From positions 4,712,001-4,776,000 of the forward strand of contig NC_135008.1 in the NCBI RefSeq assembly GCF_051020985.1: a stretch of DNA of 64,000 bases, read 5' to 3'. The notes under the pieces are model-generated. The model had not been told where the DNA came from. It ran no database searches and saw only the letters and a list, made by a program, of their open reading frames with translations. Within the stretch, counting starts at the first letter, position 1. Each line of letters opens with the position of its first letter. This document shows, one piece after another, positions 60,922-64,000 of this stretch. The DNA comes from Nomia melanderi (Eukaryota > Arthropoda > Insecta > Hymenoptera > Halictidae). A program made the position numbers and the translations under genes.

Positions 60922-62762
60922 GTAAGTCTGCATTCCATGCATATCGTTTTACTTTTATGCAGTCATCACGATTATAAATCGTAGATTTGTTTATGCGGTA
61001 CGGGTATACAGGACGTTCGTTTTTTTACCAATTGATAATTTAGCGAGCGGAAGTTATAGATAATGAATTACCAGTTCCAGCAGGCTGTTATATTTTAATA
61101 TTTTTTTGATTGAAATGATACTTTCAAATTTACCTTGACTTTCTTAACTTCACTGAAAGTCTCGATATCATTTCTGTCGCTGGGAAAAGAAGGTTGCCTT
61201 GATCCCTGGAAGATAACAAGTTGTTTCGAAATTTTTGTGAACGCAACTTGCTCACAATTAATTATCGCGAGTCACTTATATGTTCTCTTATTATCGAGCG
61301 TCCTATATACATACACATCGCACTACATTCGAAAGGTATATCCTTTAAAGTTCAATCGACTTGCCGTTGGCCTTAGACCTCGCAGGAATGATTGACGATC
61401 ATTTTCTTTCAATATATTTTATTTCCAAGTTTAAATAATTGACCTTTTGAGGATTGTTTGCCATTACATTGGAAGTCACATTAGCACATAAACTAACTCA
61501 GTTTCCAAAGAAACTGGTTTAATCGTATAGTAACAATACCGTTCGCTAAATAACATCTCATATGTTTAATGCAGCATACAGTTTTCTACGTAAATATTTA
61601 CAGTAAAATACTCGAAGGACTGAAGGTCATCATCATTCTAACGATATTGCAATTCGAATTTCAACATTATATCAATGAGAATACTCTTATAATGCTGACC
61701 CTTTCAGTGCTAGTAGTAGCCCATCGTCAACCATTGAAAATTAAAGAAATTAGACCCAAAGTATTGATCAATGGATTAACTCGACAACGAAGATCACAAA
61801 CTGTTTAATCGTAATACTTAAAAATTCATCGAAACTCTTACAGGTCCAATTTCTTTATTTCCCACCAGCATAATGGCATTGCATGATAAGGATACTAACT
61901 CGCCGACCTTGACCGACCAATTTATTTCAATTCCACGTTAGTACCGCCCACCACTGCTCTTCGTCCAAGTTCTACACAGTGAAAGGGTCAAACATTCTCT
62001 CCCAGAAAAACGAATTTCACGCTGAGAAACGTGTCTTTATCAAATCGAGTATCGTACTCCGGCCAATGGCGCACGAAAAACGTAACTACGATCGACTTAC
62101 CGCTATCGTTAATCATTTACTATATACACGTACATGTTCACCTCGATCATTAATCACAGACAATGCGCGAGTACGCGACGCACTACCGCTCATAAACGCG
62201 CACACCTATCGTCGCACGCGAACGAGTATCTCGCGTCTGTATCAATGCCTATAAAAATGCTTGGGCAGGTAGCGAGCGGGGGGCAACAAGGGGTCGGGGA
62301 GATGGGAGTCGGGGTAACATATAAATTAAGCATTTATACCGTGAGTAAGGCGTTGATAATCATCTACCCTAGTCGTTACATATATATTTACACGTGTAAT
62401 AAATATCCTAACGGTACCGACCGTCCATGGACGCGTGTCCACCTGTGTTCCTCGAGCGTCGAGCCCAATACACGCTTGAAGGAACTGTTCTCGAGCAGGG
62501 TATCGGGGACAGGTTGCAAAAAACGGAGATCCTAAAACGTTTGAAACGCACCGGAGCATAACGATTCCATAAAAAAAAAGAAAAATAATGAAACGGGGAA
62601 TCTCGCGTTGAGGGAACGTTCTACATCAATTTTTCGATTACTCGCGTCGGAAGTATTCGTCAGCCATTTGCAACGGTACGCGAATCGCTGCGATACACTG
62701 CTGCCCGCGCAATAGTTTCAAGTACGTACTGGGCTTTCGTATGGCAAAGGCAAAATGGGGGT
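60922..62762. other. NAA15 intron sequence and 3' flank of the opposite-strand gene
   Basis: No exon of NAA15 and no other coding sequence was recognised in either strand. It is AT-rich up to about 62.2 kb. The end nearest 62,762 should include the 3' UTR of the minus-strand gene; no canonical AATAAA for that strand was found close to its stop. Confidence 0.6.
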
Positions 62763-64000
62763 TCAGACGTTGCCGGGTCGCCGTCGACGTCTCAGCAACC
62801 TCGCCCCCCTCGATTTCGAGTAGAGGTGAGCCGCGTTTCGTTCCGGCCTCTGCGTGACGGCCTGCGGCGTCAGGAAGTAAAAGTGGCCACCGTCGCCCGG
62901 CAATCGGTACGCGAAGTACGCCTTCGGCTTCTCCGGCTGGTTCTCCTGCACGTGAACCGGGTCGATGAATTCAGCGTCAGGGTTGATCGTGGGCCGAGGG
63001 TCCCGGTAGTTCACTTTGATGTCGTCTTCCAAGGATATAGGCAGTTGGGGATACGACTCGTCGATCTCTTCCGGGGATTCCGCTATCGGCACGTAGTTCG
63101 TAGACGGTCCGTTCTCTTGGTTCACCAATTGTTGAGGCGGGTAGGCACGAATAGCGGCCAGAGGCTGACTCTCTCGGTTCGGTATCCTGTAGTTTGCTGG
63201 AGGCTGCGGATTCGGACTGACGGTAATGAACTCGCTGTCCGGGTTGATGGGAGGCAAAGGTTGCCTGTAGTTCACCAGTATATCATCCTTAAGGACGATC
63301 AGGGAATTAGGCTTCTGCGACTGATCGCCGTAGTGTACTTTAACGTTCGGCGTCTTGAATATCGGCGGCTCAGGGGTGTTGTAATTGTTCTCGATGTAAC
63401 TGCTCACGTACTCGGGCCTCTCCGTGGATTTCGAGTAGATAGGCGTCGTGCTGGGTATATTCTTATGCGGTATCTTCTTACCGAAGATCGTGAAGTACTC
63501 CTTCGTGACGTCGTCCAATAGCTTCTCATCTTGCTGGGTGTAGTAAGTCAAGTGTGGATTGGGCGTGCTGTTTATGACAGAATTGGCAGTGGTCGAGGGA
63601 TAAATCGGAGCTTGGCTCTTGTACGGCAGACTCTGCGGCCTCAGCTGCTTCGTCGGCTCGTTCTGCGGGTAATCGTATTGGGGGGCGTTAAAGCTTGAGA
63701 TCTCTACGTCCCGATAGTCGTTGTAAGGCACGGTTTGCTGTTGCTGCTCGAATTGCCTCTGATTGCCGCGCTTCGAGTAATCCGCCGCCTCGAAGCTGTA
63801 CTGATAGATCGGCTTCGGCTTGTCCTGCCTGTAATAACTCTGCGGCCGCGGTGTCGTGTAATACGATTGCACTGGACGAGCGGATATGGTCTGATAATAA
63901 AGAGGCGTGCGATCGGGTAACATGCGTTGACCCTGGGTCCTGGCCGGCGAAGTTCGCGTGACCGAGTCGCTGTAACGAACCGGCTCCGAGTTTTTCACCA
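62763..64000 (-). CDS. Tyr/Pro/Gln-rich probable extracellular protein, 3' exon (5' end outside window)
   Basis: An open frame of about 412 codons ends in TGA at 62,763-62,765 and is open at the right edge. The first visible codons have no ATG, so this is the terminal exon of a longer gene. I do not recognise the family. Composition is Pro-, Tyr-, Gln-, Asn- and Ser-rich, as in insect cuticle or matrix proteins, but there is no Rebers-Riddiford or peritrophin motif. An internal repeat is clear: VNYRQPLPPINPDSEFI and VNYRDPRPTINPDAEFI, about 90 residues apart. Near the end is AYRLPGDGGHFYFLTPQAV, then a basic tail RLLRRRRRPGNV. Coding status rests on length, the non-random repeat and the marked GC rise over the exon. 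Secretion is a guess, since any signal peptide lies outside the window. Confidence 0.78.
   Translation of the reverse strand, partial: VKNSEPVRYSDSVTRTSPARTQGQRMLPDRTPLYYQTISARPVQSYYTTPRPQSYYRQDKPKPIYQYSFEAADYSKRGNQRQFEQQQQTVPYNDYRDVEISSFNAPQYDYPQNEPTKQLRPQSLPYKSQAPIYPSTTANSVINSTPNPHLTYYTQQDEKLLDDVTKEYFTIFGKKIPHKNIPSTTPIYSKSTERPEYVSSYIENNYNTPEPPIFKTPNVKVHYGDQSQKPNSLIVLKDDILVNYRQPLPPINPDSEFITVSPNPQPPANYRIPNRESQPLAAIRAYPPQQLVNQENGPSTNYVPIAESPEEIDESYPQLPISLEDDIKVNYRDPRPTINPDAEFIDPVHVQENQPEKPKAYFAYRLPGDGGHFYFLTPQAVTQRPERNAAHLYSKSRGARLLRRRRRPGNV

Noticed and set aside
61499..61518. A short hairpin with 7-base arms (CAGTTTC / GAAACTG)
   Set aside because: Arms this short are expected by chance in AT-rich DNA.

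Overview
The window is nuclear DNA of an insect. It has spliced genes with GT-AG introns and long CpG-rich introns full of (CT)n/(GA)n microsatellites. Four protein genes read as animal orthologues or insect-type proteins. Gene content and the undepleted CpG suggest a hymenopteran (bee, ant or relative). That is an inference; no species can be named from the sequence alone. Exon structures below were built by hand from splice sites, reading phase and remembered similarity to the human proteins.

Layout. 1-11,766: no protein gene recognised; this is 5' sequence upstream of the SoxD coding exons and holds a 236-bp piggyBac-like MITE at 9,404-9,639. 11,774-49,984 (+): one large gene for a SoxD-class transcription factor (Sox102F / Sox5-6-13 type). 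Its eight coding exons join in phase into an 838-residue protein. Introns 1 and 2 are 7.5 kb and 25.3 kb. 49,985 to about 55,330: SoxD 3' UTR and a gene-free AT-rich spacer. 55,335-57,391 (-): a complete eight-exon gene for RNA polymerase III subunit RPC3 (POLR3C), 499 residues. 57,392-58,264: an 873-bp divergent promoter region with a perfect 12-bp palindromic E-box. 58,265-60,921 (+): the first eight exons (583 residues) of NAA15, the auxiliary subunit of N-terminal acetyltransferase A. Its C-terminal third is not in the window. 62,763-64,000 (-): a long exon of a Tyr/Pro/Gln-rich, probably extracellular protein, open at the right edge and apparently sitting antisense inside a NAA15 intron.

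The genes do not form a pathway. SoxD is a developmental regulator with long, repeat-rich, probably regulatory introns. POLR3C and NAA15 are compact housekeeping genes sharing a head-to-head promoter. Base composition follows this division: CpG-rich across SoxD, AT-rich from about 52.4 to 62.6 kb, then GC-richer again in the terminal exon.

I found no clear sign of a novel biological system. The most useful observations are the opposite-strand gene inside NAA15, the phase-1 SoxD exons including a 48-nt microexon, two TTAA-flanked MITEs, a diverged 0.4-kb repeat pair in SoxD intron 2, and the POLR3C stop codon overlapping its polyadenylation signal.
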